Source of the DNA: CAXBNB01 sp040151475 | GTDB taxonomy: Bacteria > Bacteroidota > Bacteroidia > Cytophagales > Cyclobacteriaceae | DNA length: 64,000 nt | Assembly: GCF_040151475.1 (NCBI RefSeq) | Contig: NZ_JBDKWG010000120.1 | Span: 27,629 to 91,628, forward strand | Reading direction: 5' to 3' | In this document: positions 52,768-60,099 of the stretch, in pieces | Layout: the number at the start of each line of letters is the position of its first letter | Numbering within the stretch: the stretch's first letter is position 1 | The notes under the pieces: model-generated | What the model was told of the DNA's origin: nothing | Database searches by the model: none | The model's input: the letters and a program-made list of their open reading frames with translations, nothing else | Position numbers and translations under genes: made by a program

Positions 52768-53076
52768 ATGTTTGATAAACTGAAAACCCGTTGGAATCTC
52801 AAAAGTACGTATCAGGTAGTAATCGTACTGGTGGTATTTGCCTGTACTGGTTTTACTATTCTTTTCATCAAAAAACCAATAGTAGCATGGATTGCCGGAT
52901 CAGAAGAAAGTAGTCTCCTCTATTCCATTCTTTACTATATGTTCATATTGCCTGTTTACAACATCATACTGCTGGCCTATGGATTTGTCTTTGGTCAGTT
53001 TACTTTCTTTTGGGAATTTGAAAAGAAAATGTGGAGCAGAATAACAGGCAAAAAGTACAACAATGACGCTGACTAA
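52768..53076 (+). CDS. Small membrane protein, DUF6787-like
   Basis: A 102-residue protein with two hydrophobic helices (VVIVLVVFACTGFTILFI and ILYYMFILPVYNIILLAYGFVFG) and a tail KMWSRITGKKYNND. This pattern is like DUF6787 membrane proteins of Bacteroidota. No function is known. It overlaps the pabB start by 14 bp and follows the RluA-type gene by 10 bp. Confidence 0.78.
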   Translation: MFDKLKTRWNLKSTYQVVIVLVVFACTGFTILFIKKPIVAWIAGSEESSLLYSILYYMFILPVYNIILLAYGFVFGQFTFFWEFEKKMWSRITGKKYNNDAD

Positions 53077-54040
53077 GGCTGATGCAATTTCACAGTTTAA
53101 TGCTTTGGTTGAAAAAGCCAAACCTTTCCTGTTTGTAACCGATTTTGCTTGTGAGAAAAATCTTTTACTCCCCTTCAGTCAGGTCAACCCGGAAGAAATA
53201 CTTTTTGATGTAAACGGGTGCAAGAATTTCGTAGAAACCCCTGTTTCTGATAAAAAATTTACCTTAAAGAAAGAGCCTATATCATACGAGCAATTCGAGA
53301 AGATATTCAACGAAGTGCATCATGAATTGAAAGTTGGGAATTCTTACCTTACCAACCTCACCTTCCCTACGCCCATTACCTGCAACCACACACTCAAAGA
53401 AATTTTTTTTCGAAGCAAAGCAAAATTCAAGCTTTGGATCAAGGATCAGTTTGTGGTTTTTTCGCCGGAAATATTCTTACAGTTGAGAGGAAATAAAATA
53501 TCTTCTTTTCCGATGAAGGGTACAATAGATGCTTCTCTGGACAATGCGGAAGCTTCCATTTTAGAAAACACAAAGGAAATGGCAGAGCATGTATCCATCG
53601 TCGATTTGATAAGAAACGATATGAGTATTTATGCCCAACAGGTGAAAGTGGATCGGTTTAGATACATCGATGAAGTGCAAACTCATGAAAAAAAATTGCT
53701 TCAGGTAAGTTCTGAAATTTCCGGCTTACTGGGAGATCAGGAACTCAAAAATATGGGTGAAGTGCTTTTTTCTTTGCTGCCAGCAGGTTCGATCTCCGGA
53801 GCACCAAAACACAAAACCCTGGAGATAATAAAGAAGGCAGAAAACTACGATCGGGGATATTATACAGGAGTATTTGGTGTTTTTGATGGCAGAAATATGG
53901 ACAGTGGGGTAATGATCCGTTTTATAGAGCAACAAGGTGAACAGATGGTATTTAAAAGTGGCGGGGGCATTCACTCAATGAGCAACCCGAAATCCGAATA
54001 TCAGGAAATGATTGACAAAGTATATGTGCCGATTTATTGA
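53063..54040 (+). CDS. pabB: Aminodeoxychorismate synthase component I
   Basis: This enzyme aminates chorismate toward 4-aminobenzoate in folate synthesis, with ammonia from a glutaminase partner. The 325-residue protein has the short chorismate-binding domain only. Motifs include MKGTIDASLDNAEASIL (about 152-168), EMAEHVSIVDLIRNDM, and GSISGAPKHKT (about 241-251), then GVMIRFIEQQG and KSGGGIHSMSNP. The partner gene pabC overlaps its end; the glutaminase PabA is not encoded nearby. Confidence 0.92.
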   Translation: MTLTKADAISQFNALVEKAKPFLFVTDFACEKNLLLPFSQVNPEEILFDVNGCKNFVETPVSDKKFTLKKEPISYEQFEKIFNEVHHELKVGNSYLTNLTFPTPITCNHTLKEIFFRSKAKFKLWIKDQFVVFSPEIFLQLRGNKISSFPMKGTIDASLDNAEASILENTKEMAEHVSIVDLIRNDMSIYAQQVKVDRFRYIDEVQTHEKKLLQVSSEISGLLGDQELKNMGEVLFSLLPAGSISGAPKHKTLEIIKKAENYDRGYYTGVFGVFDGRNMDSGVMIRFIEQQGEQMVFKSGGGIHSMSNPKSEYQEMIDKVYVPIY

Positions 54041-54608
54041 AAGTATTTGCTGCATTGACGGAGAGTTACTAAACCTAAATCTCCATCAGGAAAGGATTGA
54101 CAAAACTTGTCAGCGGTTCTTTTCCGGTACTCCCATTTCGCTGAAAGATCACCTGACAAATATCCCCAAATCCGGAAAATTTAAAGCCCGTATTGTGTAT
54201 GACGATGCTTCCGTTTTGTCAGAATTTATCCCTTATGTAAAAAAGGATATAAATAGTTTGAAGGTTGTACATGGAGACAATATAGACTATGCCTTTAAGT
54301 ATGAAGACCGTTCCGAATTGACAAAATTATTTGATCTTAGGGAAAACTACAATGACATTATTATTGTAAAAAATGGTCTTTGTACCGATTCCTATTTTGC
54401 CAACCTGGCTTTCTTTGATGGTATCAATTGGGCCACTCCCAAGAAGCCACTGTTAAACGGAGTAAAACGCCAAAGGCTGATTCAGGAATCTAAATTGACA
54501 GAAGCCGATATAGCAGTTGAGTCAATTAGCACTTTCGAAAAGGTAAGTTTGATCAATGCCATGCTTGATCTGGACGAAGTAAGTGTGTCTGTAGAACGAA
54601 TCTTCTGA
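54024..54608 (+). CDS. pabC: Aminodeoxychorismate lyase (class IV PLP enzyme)
   Basis: A 194-residue protein that releases pyruvate from 4-amino-4-deoxychorismate to give 4-aminobenzoate. ATG 54024 is used; an ATG four codons upstream is also possible. Class IV landmarks are HQERIDKTCQRFF near residue 20, the probable PLP lysine in YAFKYEDRSEL (about 91), and IIVKNGLCTDSYFANLAFFDG. It overlaps pabB by 17 bp, so the two are translated together. The MITE at 54649 lies just past its stop. Confidence 0.87.
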   Translation: MCRFIESICCIDGELLNLNLHQERIDKTCQRFFSGTPISLKDHLTNIPKSGKFKARIVYDDASVLSEFIPYVKKDINSLKVVHGDNIDYAFKYEDRSELTKLFDLRENYNDIIIVKNGLCTDSYFANLAFFDGINWATPKKPLLNGVKRQRLIQESKLTEADIAVESISTFEKVSLINAMLDLDEVSVSVERIF

Positions 54609-54648
54609 GCGGAGTAAAACGTTCCTTCAGTATATCAATACACAAAAC

Positions 54649-54773
54649 AGGGCAAACGCATTTAAAAACAAAACCTCCTTACCGCACAAGTTGCGGTATC
54701 CCTCGAAATTACAGTCAACTCTCACAGACCCCAGAAGTCCGGGGATAGTGGAATTTTTAATTGCGTTTGCCCT
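54649..54773. mobile_element. 125-bp MITE-like element
   Basis: The ends are AGGGCAAACGCATTTAAAAA (54649-54668) and the reverse complement of AGGGCAAACGCAATTAAAAA (54754-54773), identical at 19 of 20 positions. The interior has no ORF but holds TACCGC/GCGGTA and CCCC/GGGG hairpins. The size, ends and lack of genes are those of a miniature inverted-repeat element. Its right end overlaps the last bases of the GDSL stop codon. I find no clear target-site duplication. It may also act as a terminator between the convergent pabC and GDSL genes. Confidence 0.72.
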
Positions 54774-55437
54774 AATACAAAAATTCCTTTATCACTTTAG
54801 CCCAAATATCATATCCAGCGGGCTTCATGTGAAGTCCATCTTGGATGAATAGGTCTTCCATTGGCTTACCGTTTTCACCGAGCATTGGCTCCCATACATT
54901 TGCGAAAAACAGGCTCTCTTTGGTATTGCAATAATCTTCCATCATTCTATTGAGTGCCTCATATTTTTCTTTTAAAGGCCATCTGGAAAGGCTTGGTTTA
55001 GGAGAAATAAATATTATTTCCACTCCCTTTAATTTAGCTTCTATTTGAGCGACCAGTGTTTTGGTAGTAGCCATTATCTCGTCTGGAGATTTATTGTCAT
55101 TTAAATCATTGTCTCCTTCATAGATAAATACTTTGTTGGGAGAATATTTGAAAATCAATGCTTTGGAATAAAACAGGAGGTCGCTCATTTGAGAGCCTCC
55201 AAAACCAGTATTGATCACATTTTTATCAGGAAAGTACTCTTGAATATTCTTCCACATTCTGATACTCGAACTGCCCGTAAAAAGAATGACTTCATCCTGT
55301 TTCTTGAATTTGTATTTCTTGTGACTGAGCATCTCTACCTGATCCTTAAACCGCTCAGGATCTTGTGCGGAAATATGGATGACATTCAGGAAAAAGAATA
55401 CTGCAATCAGAAACAGGGAGGTGTGGGGATTTTTCAT
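54772..55437 (-). CDS. Exported SGNH/GDSL esterase
   Basis: A 221-residue protein with a signal peptide ending near IHISAQ (residue 25). The SGNH blocks are LFTGSSSIRMW (catalytic Ser at about 58), a Gly-rich GFGGSQMSDL (block II), EGDNDLND (block III, GxND) and DGLHMKPAGYDIWA (block V Asp and His). It would hydrolyse an ester in the periplasm or outside. Its last two bases are part of the MITE end, so the element may have shaped the end of this gene. Confidence 0.9.
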   Translation of the reverse strand: MKNPHTSLFLIAVFFFLNVIHISAQDPERFKDQVEMLSHKKYKFKKQDEVILFTGSSSIRMWKNIQEYFPDKNVINTGFGGSQMSDLLFYSKALIFKYSPNKVFIYEGDNDLNDNKSPDEIMATTKTLVAQIEAKLKGVEIIFISPKPSLSRWPLKEKYEALNRMMEDYCNTKESLFFANVWEPMLGENGKPMEDLFIQDGLHMKPAGYDIWAKVIKEFLY

Positions 55438-55655
55438 AACGTTGATGAATCAAAAAGTGAAAAGGTAAAGATATTGACTTGTGCTGAATTCAGCTTGGTA
55501 GTTTGATTTTTTGTGAATTGGTAGTAATTTCAGTAAGACAAATACAACATACGTGGGATGATGAAAAAGATGAAACGAAACTAAAAATTCATTAGATTTG
55601 AGAAAGGCATAAAAGAGATATAGTTTCTAGAGCGATATGTTTTAGCCCAAGCAAA

Positions 55656-55674
55656 TACGTAAAAATTTTACGTA
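55656..55674. promoter_or_regulatory. 19-bp perfect palindrome TACGTAAAAATTTTACGTA
   Basis: Its arms are exact reverse complements around one central A, and it shares the TACG/CGTA half-site with two other sites nearer to the antitoxin gene (about 55770-55780 and 55841-55859). It may be an operator site bound by the DUF1778 antitoxin. It lies just before the small ORF at 55676. Confidence 0.55.
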
Positions 55675-55675
55675 A

Positions 55676-55795
55676 ATGATAAACATAGTTATTATATTCA
55701 TAGATCCAGGTTTCTTAATACTCGGACTAATCATTGGATTTATTGACATCAGCAAATTAGGATTAAAAGTGTACGTACGGTTCTACCTACACTAA
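55676..55795 (+). CDS. Possible short hydrophobic peptide
   Basis: A 39-codon frame starting MINIVIIFIDPGFLILGLII, 1 bp downstream of the 19-bp palindrome, ending TAA at 55793-55795. The product would have one membrane-like segment. A short frame in AT-rich DNA may arise by chance, and no -7 box is seen before it. It is listed only because of its position between operators of a toxin-antitoxin locus. Confidence 0.25.
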   Translation: MINIVIIFIDPGFLILGLIIGFIDISKLGLKVYVRFYLH

Positions 55796-55840
55796 AATAA
55801 AAATAACATCACCGAAATTAATACTTCAAATACTTAATCA

Positions 55841-55864
55841 GTACGGTATTATAGCGTACATTTG
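55841..55864 (+). promoter_or_regulatory. Palindromic operator overlapping the -7 box of the TA operon
   Basis: GTACGGTATTATAGCGTAC (55841-55859) pairs along nearly its whole length (8 of 9 positions in the arms). TACATTTG (55857-55864) matches TAnnTTTG and lies 21 bp before the antitoxin ATG. The overlap would let a bound repressor block RNA polymerase, as expected for autoregulated antitoxins. Confidence 0.65.
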
Positions 55865-55885
55865 TTTGAATGTAAATTTCTAATT

Positions 55886-56176
55886 ATGGCAACAAAAGCA
55901 TTGAAACAAGAAAAAGCTCGATTTGACACTCGTTTATCAAAAGAACAAAAAATGTTCTTCGAAAGAGCGGCACAAGTTGGTGGCTATAGAAGTTTAACTG
56001 ATTTTGTCGTTTTGACCGTTCAGGAAAAAGCTAAAGAAATCATATCGGAGAATGAGCAAATAGTTGCTTCAAAAAGGGATAGTGAAATATTTTTTGACGC
56101 CATTACCCATGCGCCAAAAGCAAATAAAAATCTTACCAAGGCAGCTAGTGAATACAAATCACTTTTAGCTGAATGA
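55886..56176 (+). CDS. DUF1778 antitoxin
   Basis: A 96-residue protein with the start ATG 55886 (MATKALKQEKARFDTRLSKEQ). The DUF1778 pattern is the ribbon-helix-helix N-terminal part RFDTRLSKEQKMFFERAAQVGG followed by LTDFVVLTVQEKAKEII, and a C-terminal tail (residues 60-96) that binds the toxin. It would neutralise the GNAT toxin and repress its own promoter. Overlap with the toxin gene is 4 bp, so the two are translated together. An ATT/TTG eight codons upstream would only extend the N-terminus. Confidence 0.9.
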   Translation: MATKALKQEKARFDTRLSKEQKMFFERAAQVGGYRSLTDFVVLTVQEKAKEIISENEQIVASKRDSEIFFDAITHAPKANKNLTKAASEYKSLLAE

Positions 56177-56676
56177 AAGAACTAACAGAAGTCCTAAATT
56201 CCAGTCATAGAAAAAAAGAATTTTGTTGTGGCAAAGGTTTGCTTGACAATTACTTTCAAAAACAAGCCAATCAGGATATCAAAAGAAAGTTGTCTGCTTG
56301 TTTTGTTCTAAATGATGAAGAAACAGATTTAATAAAAGGTTATTACACTTTGGCAAATAACAGTATTCCTCTAATCCTGATACCAGAAAGATTTCAGAAA
56401 AAATTACCAAAATCATACAATTCTATTCCAACTACCCTGCTTGGTAGATTAGCAATAGACAATAGGTTTCAAGGAAAAGGAATTGGAAAGTTGTTGTTGG
56501 TGGACGCATTAAGAAGGAGTTACGAAATCTCCAAAAGTGTAGGTTCTTTTGCAGTGGTAGTTGACCCTATAGATGATGAAGCGGAACAGTTTTATGACAA
56601 GTATGGGTTTATTAAACTTCCTGACAGTGGGAAAATGTTCTTACCAATGAATACAATAAAAACTTTATTTGAGTAA
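56173..56676 (+). CDS. GNAT-family toxin (TacT/AtaT-like acetyltransferase)
   Basis: A 167-residue acetyltransferase. The acetyl-CoA loop RFQGKGIGKLLL is at about 98-109, the GRLAIDNRF strand precedes it, and tyrosines at 141 and 144 (FYDKYGF) occupy the catalytic position of the TacT/AtaT toxins, which acetylate the amino acid on charged tRNA to stop translation. Pairing with a DUF1778 antitoxin gene strongly supports this role. The substrate tRNA is not predictable from sequence. Confidence 0.9.
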   Translation: MKELTEVLNSSHRKKEFCCGKGLLDNYFQKQANQDIKRKLSACFVLNDEETDLIKGYYTLANNSIPLILIPERFQKKLPKSYNSIPTTLLGRLAIDNRFQGKGIGKLLLVDALRRSYEISKSVGSFAVVVDPIDDEAEQFYDKYGFIKLPDSGKMFLPMNTIKTLFE

Positions 56677-56900
56677 AATATATTAAGCAACAAGGACTGT
56701 AAGCCATATTCCTTCTTTTTTTTCAAAGTCAAATTGATAGGAACATTTTAACTTTATACCGATAGTTAATCAAGTACAATCAGCAGGTTTATGTAATTCT
56801 TTTCAGCTCAAGCAAACCGCCTCTTTCGATAAATATGAAGCTATCATTATGGCAAATGTGTTAAAATCCAACAAGAATTTTTTAATTCAAATTATATCTC

Positions 56901-56908
56901 TAAATTTG
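56901..56908 (+). promoter_or_regulatory. -7 promoter box of the DUF177-rpmF operon
   Basis: TAAATTTG, an exact TAnnTTTG match, ends 18 bp before ATG 56927. This supports the shorter start of the DUF177 gene, since a start at 56849 would lie upstream of the promoter. Confidence 0.65.
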
Positions 56909-56926
56909 CGGACTTTATTCGAAGCA

Positions 56927-57472
56927 ATGAGTAAAAAGAGCGAAAGGGCCTACGATATAGATGTTTATGGATTGCGGCTTGGAGTCCATAATTTCGAGTT
57001 TGAGTTCAGCGATGAACTTTTCGAGGTGGAAGAAGCAGAAGAAGAGCAGATAGTAGAAAAGGGGCAAGGCTTGTGCAAGGTCACTTTAGAAAAATCAGAA
57101 CTCTTGATAACTCTTTTGTTTGAAATAAAAGGTGAAGTGGAGTTGGTTTGTGATAGAAGTCTGGAGGAGTTTATGTTTCCACTTGCTATCAATGAAAGAC
57201 TGATCCTGAAATATGGAGATGAATTGGATGACAGTGGAGATGATGTGTGGATTGTTCCATATGGAATTCAGACTTTTAATGTAAAAAGAAATATCCTTGA
57301 ATTTATAAATGTAGCCATACCGATGAAAAGGTTACATCCTAAGTTTGGGGAAGATGATGCTGAAGGCATGGAGTTGATATACTCTTCTGAAGATGATGAA
57401 AGTGAAAGTCAGGAAGAAGATATTGATCCAAGATGGGCAGCATTACAGCAATTAAAGAATTTGAAAAATTAA
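56927..57472 (+). CDS. DUF177/YceD-family protein
   Basis: A 181-residue protein from ATG 56927 (MSKKSERAYDIDVYGLRLG); the longer frame from 56849 is rejected because the promoter box lies inside it. It is rich in acidic residues, with the DUF177 core (LFEIKGEVELVCDRSLEEF and FPLAINERLILKYGDE) and an acidic C-terminus ending in IDPRWAALQQLKNLKN, as in YceD. DUF177 genes are almost always just before rpmF, and the family is linked to 23S rRNA or ribosome assembly. Confidence 0.9.
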   Translation: MSKKSERAYDIDVYGLRLGVHNFEFEFSDELFEVEEAEEEQIVEKGQGLCKVTLEKSELLITLLFEIKGEVELVCDRSLEEFMFPLAINERLILKYGDELDDSGDDVWIVPYGIQTFNVKRNILEFINVAIPMKRLHPKFGEDDAEGMELIYSSEDDESESQEEDIDPRWAALQQLKNLKN

Positions 57473-57484
57473 AATAGTACAAAA

Positions 57485-57676
57485 ATGGCGCATCCAAAAC
57501 GCAAAATTTCAAAACAGAGAAGGGACAAAAGAAGAACGCATTATAAGTGTGAGGCTAAAACTTACATGATTTGTCCTACTACAGGTGAAGCTCATCTTCC
57601 GCATAGAGCCTACTGGTATGAAGGAAATTTATACTACAAAGGAAAAATTGTAATAGAAAAAGAAGCTGTAGCTTAA
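57485..57676 (+). CDS. rpmF: Ribosomal protein L32
   Basis: A 63-residue large-subunit ribosomal protein. The N-terminus AHPKRKISKQRRDKRRTHYK is highly basic and typical of L32, followed by the strand-rich ICPTTGEAHLPHRAYW. It keeps one of the usual zinc-ligand cysteines only in part (Cys at KCEAKTYMICP), as in many Bacteroidota. It begins 12 bp after the DUF177 gene and is ended by the hairpin at 57705. Confidence 0.97.
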   Translation: MAHPKRKISKQRRDKRRTHYKCEAKTYMICPTTGEAHLPHRAYWYEGNLYYKGKIVIEKEAVA

Positions 57677-57704
57677 TGCTACCCTGACTTGATAAAATAT
57701 TTTG

Positions 57705-57730
57705 AGTCCCGTTTTGCGGGACTTTCTTTG
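57705..57730 (+). terminator. Intrinsic terminator after rpmF
   Basis: AGTCCCG (57705-57711) and CGGGACT (57717-57723) form a 7-bp GC-rich stem with a 5-nt loop, followed by TTCTTTG. It ends the DUF177-rpmF transcript, about 28 bp after the stop codon. Confidence 0.78.
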
Positions 57731-57853
57731 TTTAATCGGATTTGGGTTTTTCAACTTTGAACCTAACGGTTCGATTAAAAATATTTTATTTAATTTGCTT
57801 CGAATTTTTTAATGAATTTTCCTACTTAATTCTAAAATCAATACCCTTATCAG

Positions 57854-58852
57854 ATGAGTAAAATCAGAGCAGCTATTACAGGAGTACAGGGTTATGTTCC
57901 AGACTATGTATTGACCAACGCTGAGTTGGAAACTATGGTGGAAACTAACGACGAGTGGATCACAACCAGAACAGGTATAAAAGAAAGAAGAATATTAAAA
58001 GGAGAATTGCAGGGTACATCTGTGATTGCAGCAGCGGCCGTAAAAGGACTACTTGAAAAGACCAATACTGACCCTAAGGATATTGACCTTATATTGTGTG
58101 CCACCGTTACCCCTGACAGGCTCTTTCCTGCGACAGCCAATATTATTGCAGACAAGGTTGGTGCCATCAACTCATTCAGTTTTGATATGGCTGCAGCATG
58201 TTCGGGCTTCTTATATGCTCTGGCTACAGGCTCACAGTTTATTGAGACTGGTAAATACAAAAAAGTAATTGTAATAGGCGCAGATAAGATGTCGTCAATT
58301 GTAGATTACGAAGACAGATCTACCTGTATTATTTTTGGTGACGGAGGAGGAGCTGTATTGCTTGAACCAAATGAGGAAGGTAATGGAGTCATTGATTCTA
58401 TCATGAAATCTGATGGATCGGGAGTAAAGCACCTTTATATGAACGCAGGAGGCAGCATGATGCCAGCTTCTATAGAAACTGTGAAAAACAGAGACCATTA
58501 TGTGGTACAGGAAGGTTCTGCGGTATTTAAGTTTGCCGTAACCAATATGGCTGATGTGGCTGCAGAACTAATGGAAAAGAACAATTTAAAGGGAGAAGAT
58601 ATTGCTTATCTTGTGCCGCATCAGGCTAACAAGAGGATCATCGATGCTACAGCCAAACGAATGGGTGTAAAAGATGAAAAAGTAATGATGAATATTGAGC
58701 GATATGGGAATACTACAAGTGGGACACTCCCGCTTTGTCTTTGGGATTATGAAAGTAAACTTAGAAAAGGAGACAACCTTGTGTTGGCTGCCTTTGGTGG
58801 TGGGTTTACCTGGGGATCTCTTTACCTAAAATGGGCATACGACCCTAAATAA
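57854..58852 (+). CDS. fabH: Beta-ketoacyl-ACP synthase III
   Basis: FabH begins fatty-acid chains by condensing acetyl-CoA (or branched acyl-CoA) with malonyl-ACP. The 332-residue protein has the catalytic Cys in FDMAAACSGFLYALATG (about 110-127), His in VPHQANKRIIDATAKRMG and Asn in ERYGNTTSGTLPLCLW. Bacteroidota FabH often use branched-chain starters. TAATTTG at 57791-57797 may be a weak -7 box. It is followed by efp and accBC, as in many members of the phylum. Confidence 0.96.
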   Translation: MSKIRAAITGVQGYVPDYVLTNAELETMVETNDEWITTRTGIKERRILKGELQGTSVIAAAAVKGLLEKTNTDPKDIDLILCATVTPDRLFPATANIIADKVGAINSFSFDMAAACSGFLYALATGSQFIETGKYKKVIVIGADKMSSIVDYEDRSTCIIFGDGGGAVLLEPNEEGNGVIDSIMKSDGSGVKHLYMNAGGSMMPASIETVKNRDHYVVQEGSAVFKFAVTNMADVAAELMEKNNLKGEDIAYLVPHQANKRIIDATAKRMGVKDEKVMMNIERYGNTTSGTLPLCLWDYESKLRKGDNLVLAAFGGGFTWGSLYLKWAYDPK

Positions 58853-58891
58853 AAAACTATCCTATTCAGAAAACAAACTGATCATTGAAAC

Positions 58892-59455
58892 ATGGCATCT
58901 ACAGCAGATTTTAAAAATGGAATGTGTATTGAATATAATCATGGGTTGTATTCAATTGTTGAATTTCAACATGTAAAACCGGGAAAAGGGCCGGCTTTCG
59001 TCAGAACCAAACTAAAGAATATAAAAACCGGAAAAGTAATTGACAATACCTTCACTGCCGGAGTAAAGGTAACCACAGCAAGGATTGAAAGAAGAGCCTA
59101 TCAATTTATTTATAAAGACGACATGGGCTACCACTTTATGGACAGCAATACCTTTGAGCAGGTAAACATTGAAGAGTCTTTAATAAATGCACCACAATTT
59201 TTAAAAGACGGGCAGGAAGTGGAGGTTATCTATCATGCAGAAGAAGAACTGATTTTGGGATGTGAGTTGCCTCAGTTTGTAGAAATGACTGTAACCTATA
59301 CCGAACCTGGCTTGAAAGGAGATACTGCCACCAATGCACTCAAACCAGCAACAGTTGATACCGGTGCTACTGTACAGGTGCCTCTTTTTATCGACACTGA
59401 TGAAAGAATCAAAATTGACACCAGAACAGGGCAATATTCAGAAAGGGTAAAGTAA
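58892..59455 (+). CDS. efp: Translation elongation factor P
   Basis: A 187-residue factor that aids ribosomes stalled at polyproline. It has the three-domain EF-P architecture, with the KPGKGPAFVRTKLKNIKTGK loop (about 30-50) that carries the modified Lys at about residue 34, an OB-fold domain II and domain III ending KIDTRTGQYSERV. The family name is clear, but which modification enzyme is used is not. It is 39 bp after fabH. Confidence 0.97.
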   Translation: MASTADFKNGMCIEYNHGLYSIVEFQHVKPGKGPAFVRTKLKNIKTGKVIDNTFTAGVKVTTARIERRAYQFIYKDDMGYHFMDSNTFEQVNIEESLINAPQFLKDGQEVEVIYHAEEELILGCELPQFVEMTVTYTEPGLKGDTATNALKPATVDTGATVQVPLFIDTDERIKIDTRTGQYSERVK

Positions 59456-59535
59456 AGAGTTGATGGAGCTTATATCCTTATTTATGGATAGCGGAATTTA
59501 TCATGCTTATTTACCCGACAAATACTATTTATACC

Positions 59536-59543
59536 TAAATTTG
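59536..59543 (+). promoter_or_regulatory. Candidate -7 promoter box of accBC
   Basis: TAAATTTG matches TAnnTTTG and lies 36 bp before the accB ATG. No -33 TTTG is at the expected spacing, so the promoter assignment is moderate. Confidence 0.5.
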
Positions 59544-59579
59544 ACGTTCTTAATTACGAATAATAATTAGCACATACCT

Positions 59580-60047
59580 ATGAAGATAAAGGAAATCAAA
59601 GACCTTATTGACTTTCTATCAGCTTCCGGGCTGGAAGAAGTAAATATTGAAACTGAAGAATTGAAAATAAAGATTAAAAGGAGTAAAACTCAGGTAATAG
59701 AAAAATCCGTGTCAACAGCTCCTACAGTGCAGGCTGCTACACCCGTTGCTGCTGCTCCAGCACCCGTTGTTGCTCCGGTTGTGGAAGCAAATACTGCATC
59801 TACTAATTATATTGAGATCAAATCTCCAATGATTGGGACTTTCTATCGCTCGGCAAACCCTGAATCTGATGTATTTGTTTCTGTTGGAGATGAAGTATCT
59901 GTCGGCAAAACGGTATGCATCATTGAGGCCATGAAATTGTTTAACGAAATCGAATCGGAAGTTTCTGGTAAAATCGTAAAAATATTGGTAGAAAATGCTC
60001 AACCCGTTGAGTACGATCAGCCTTTATTTTTGGTGGATCCTTCCTAA
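59580..60047 (+). CDS. accB: Biotin carboxyl carrier protein of acetyl-CoA carboxylase
   Basis: A 155-residue protein: an N-terminal helical part (KEIKDLIDFLSASGLEEVNIE), a linker rich in Ala/Pro/Val (about 45-75), and a biotinyl domain with EAMKLFNEIESE, in which the Lys carries biotin. The usual Met after AMK-L is Phe here, which is also seen in related sequences. It works with AccC encoded 52 bp downstream. Confidence 0.96.
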   Translation: MKIKEIKDLIDFLSASGLEEVNIETEELKIKIKRSKTQVIEKSVSTAPTVQAATPVAAAPAPVVAPVVEANTASTNYIEIKSPMIGTFYRSANPESDVFVSVGDEVSVGKTVCIIEAMKLFNEIESEVSGKIVKILVENAQPVEYDQPLFLVDPS

Positions 60048-60099
60048 CAGGAGCTTTAATTTTCTCTTTTTCTGATTTTATCACTTAACCTTCCGAAAA

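Larger units (their letters stand above)
55508..55855. other. Intergenic region upstream of the DUF1778/GNAT module
   Basis: About 350 bp without a proven gene. It contains the TACG/CGTA palindromes reported separately and a short hydrophobic ORF at 55676-55795. It is AT-rich and presumably holds the promoter and operators of the toxin-antitoxin pair. Confidence 0.5.
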
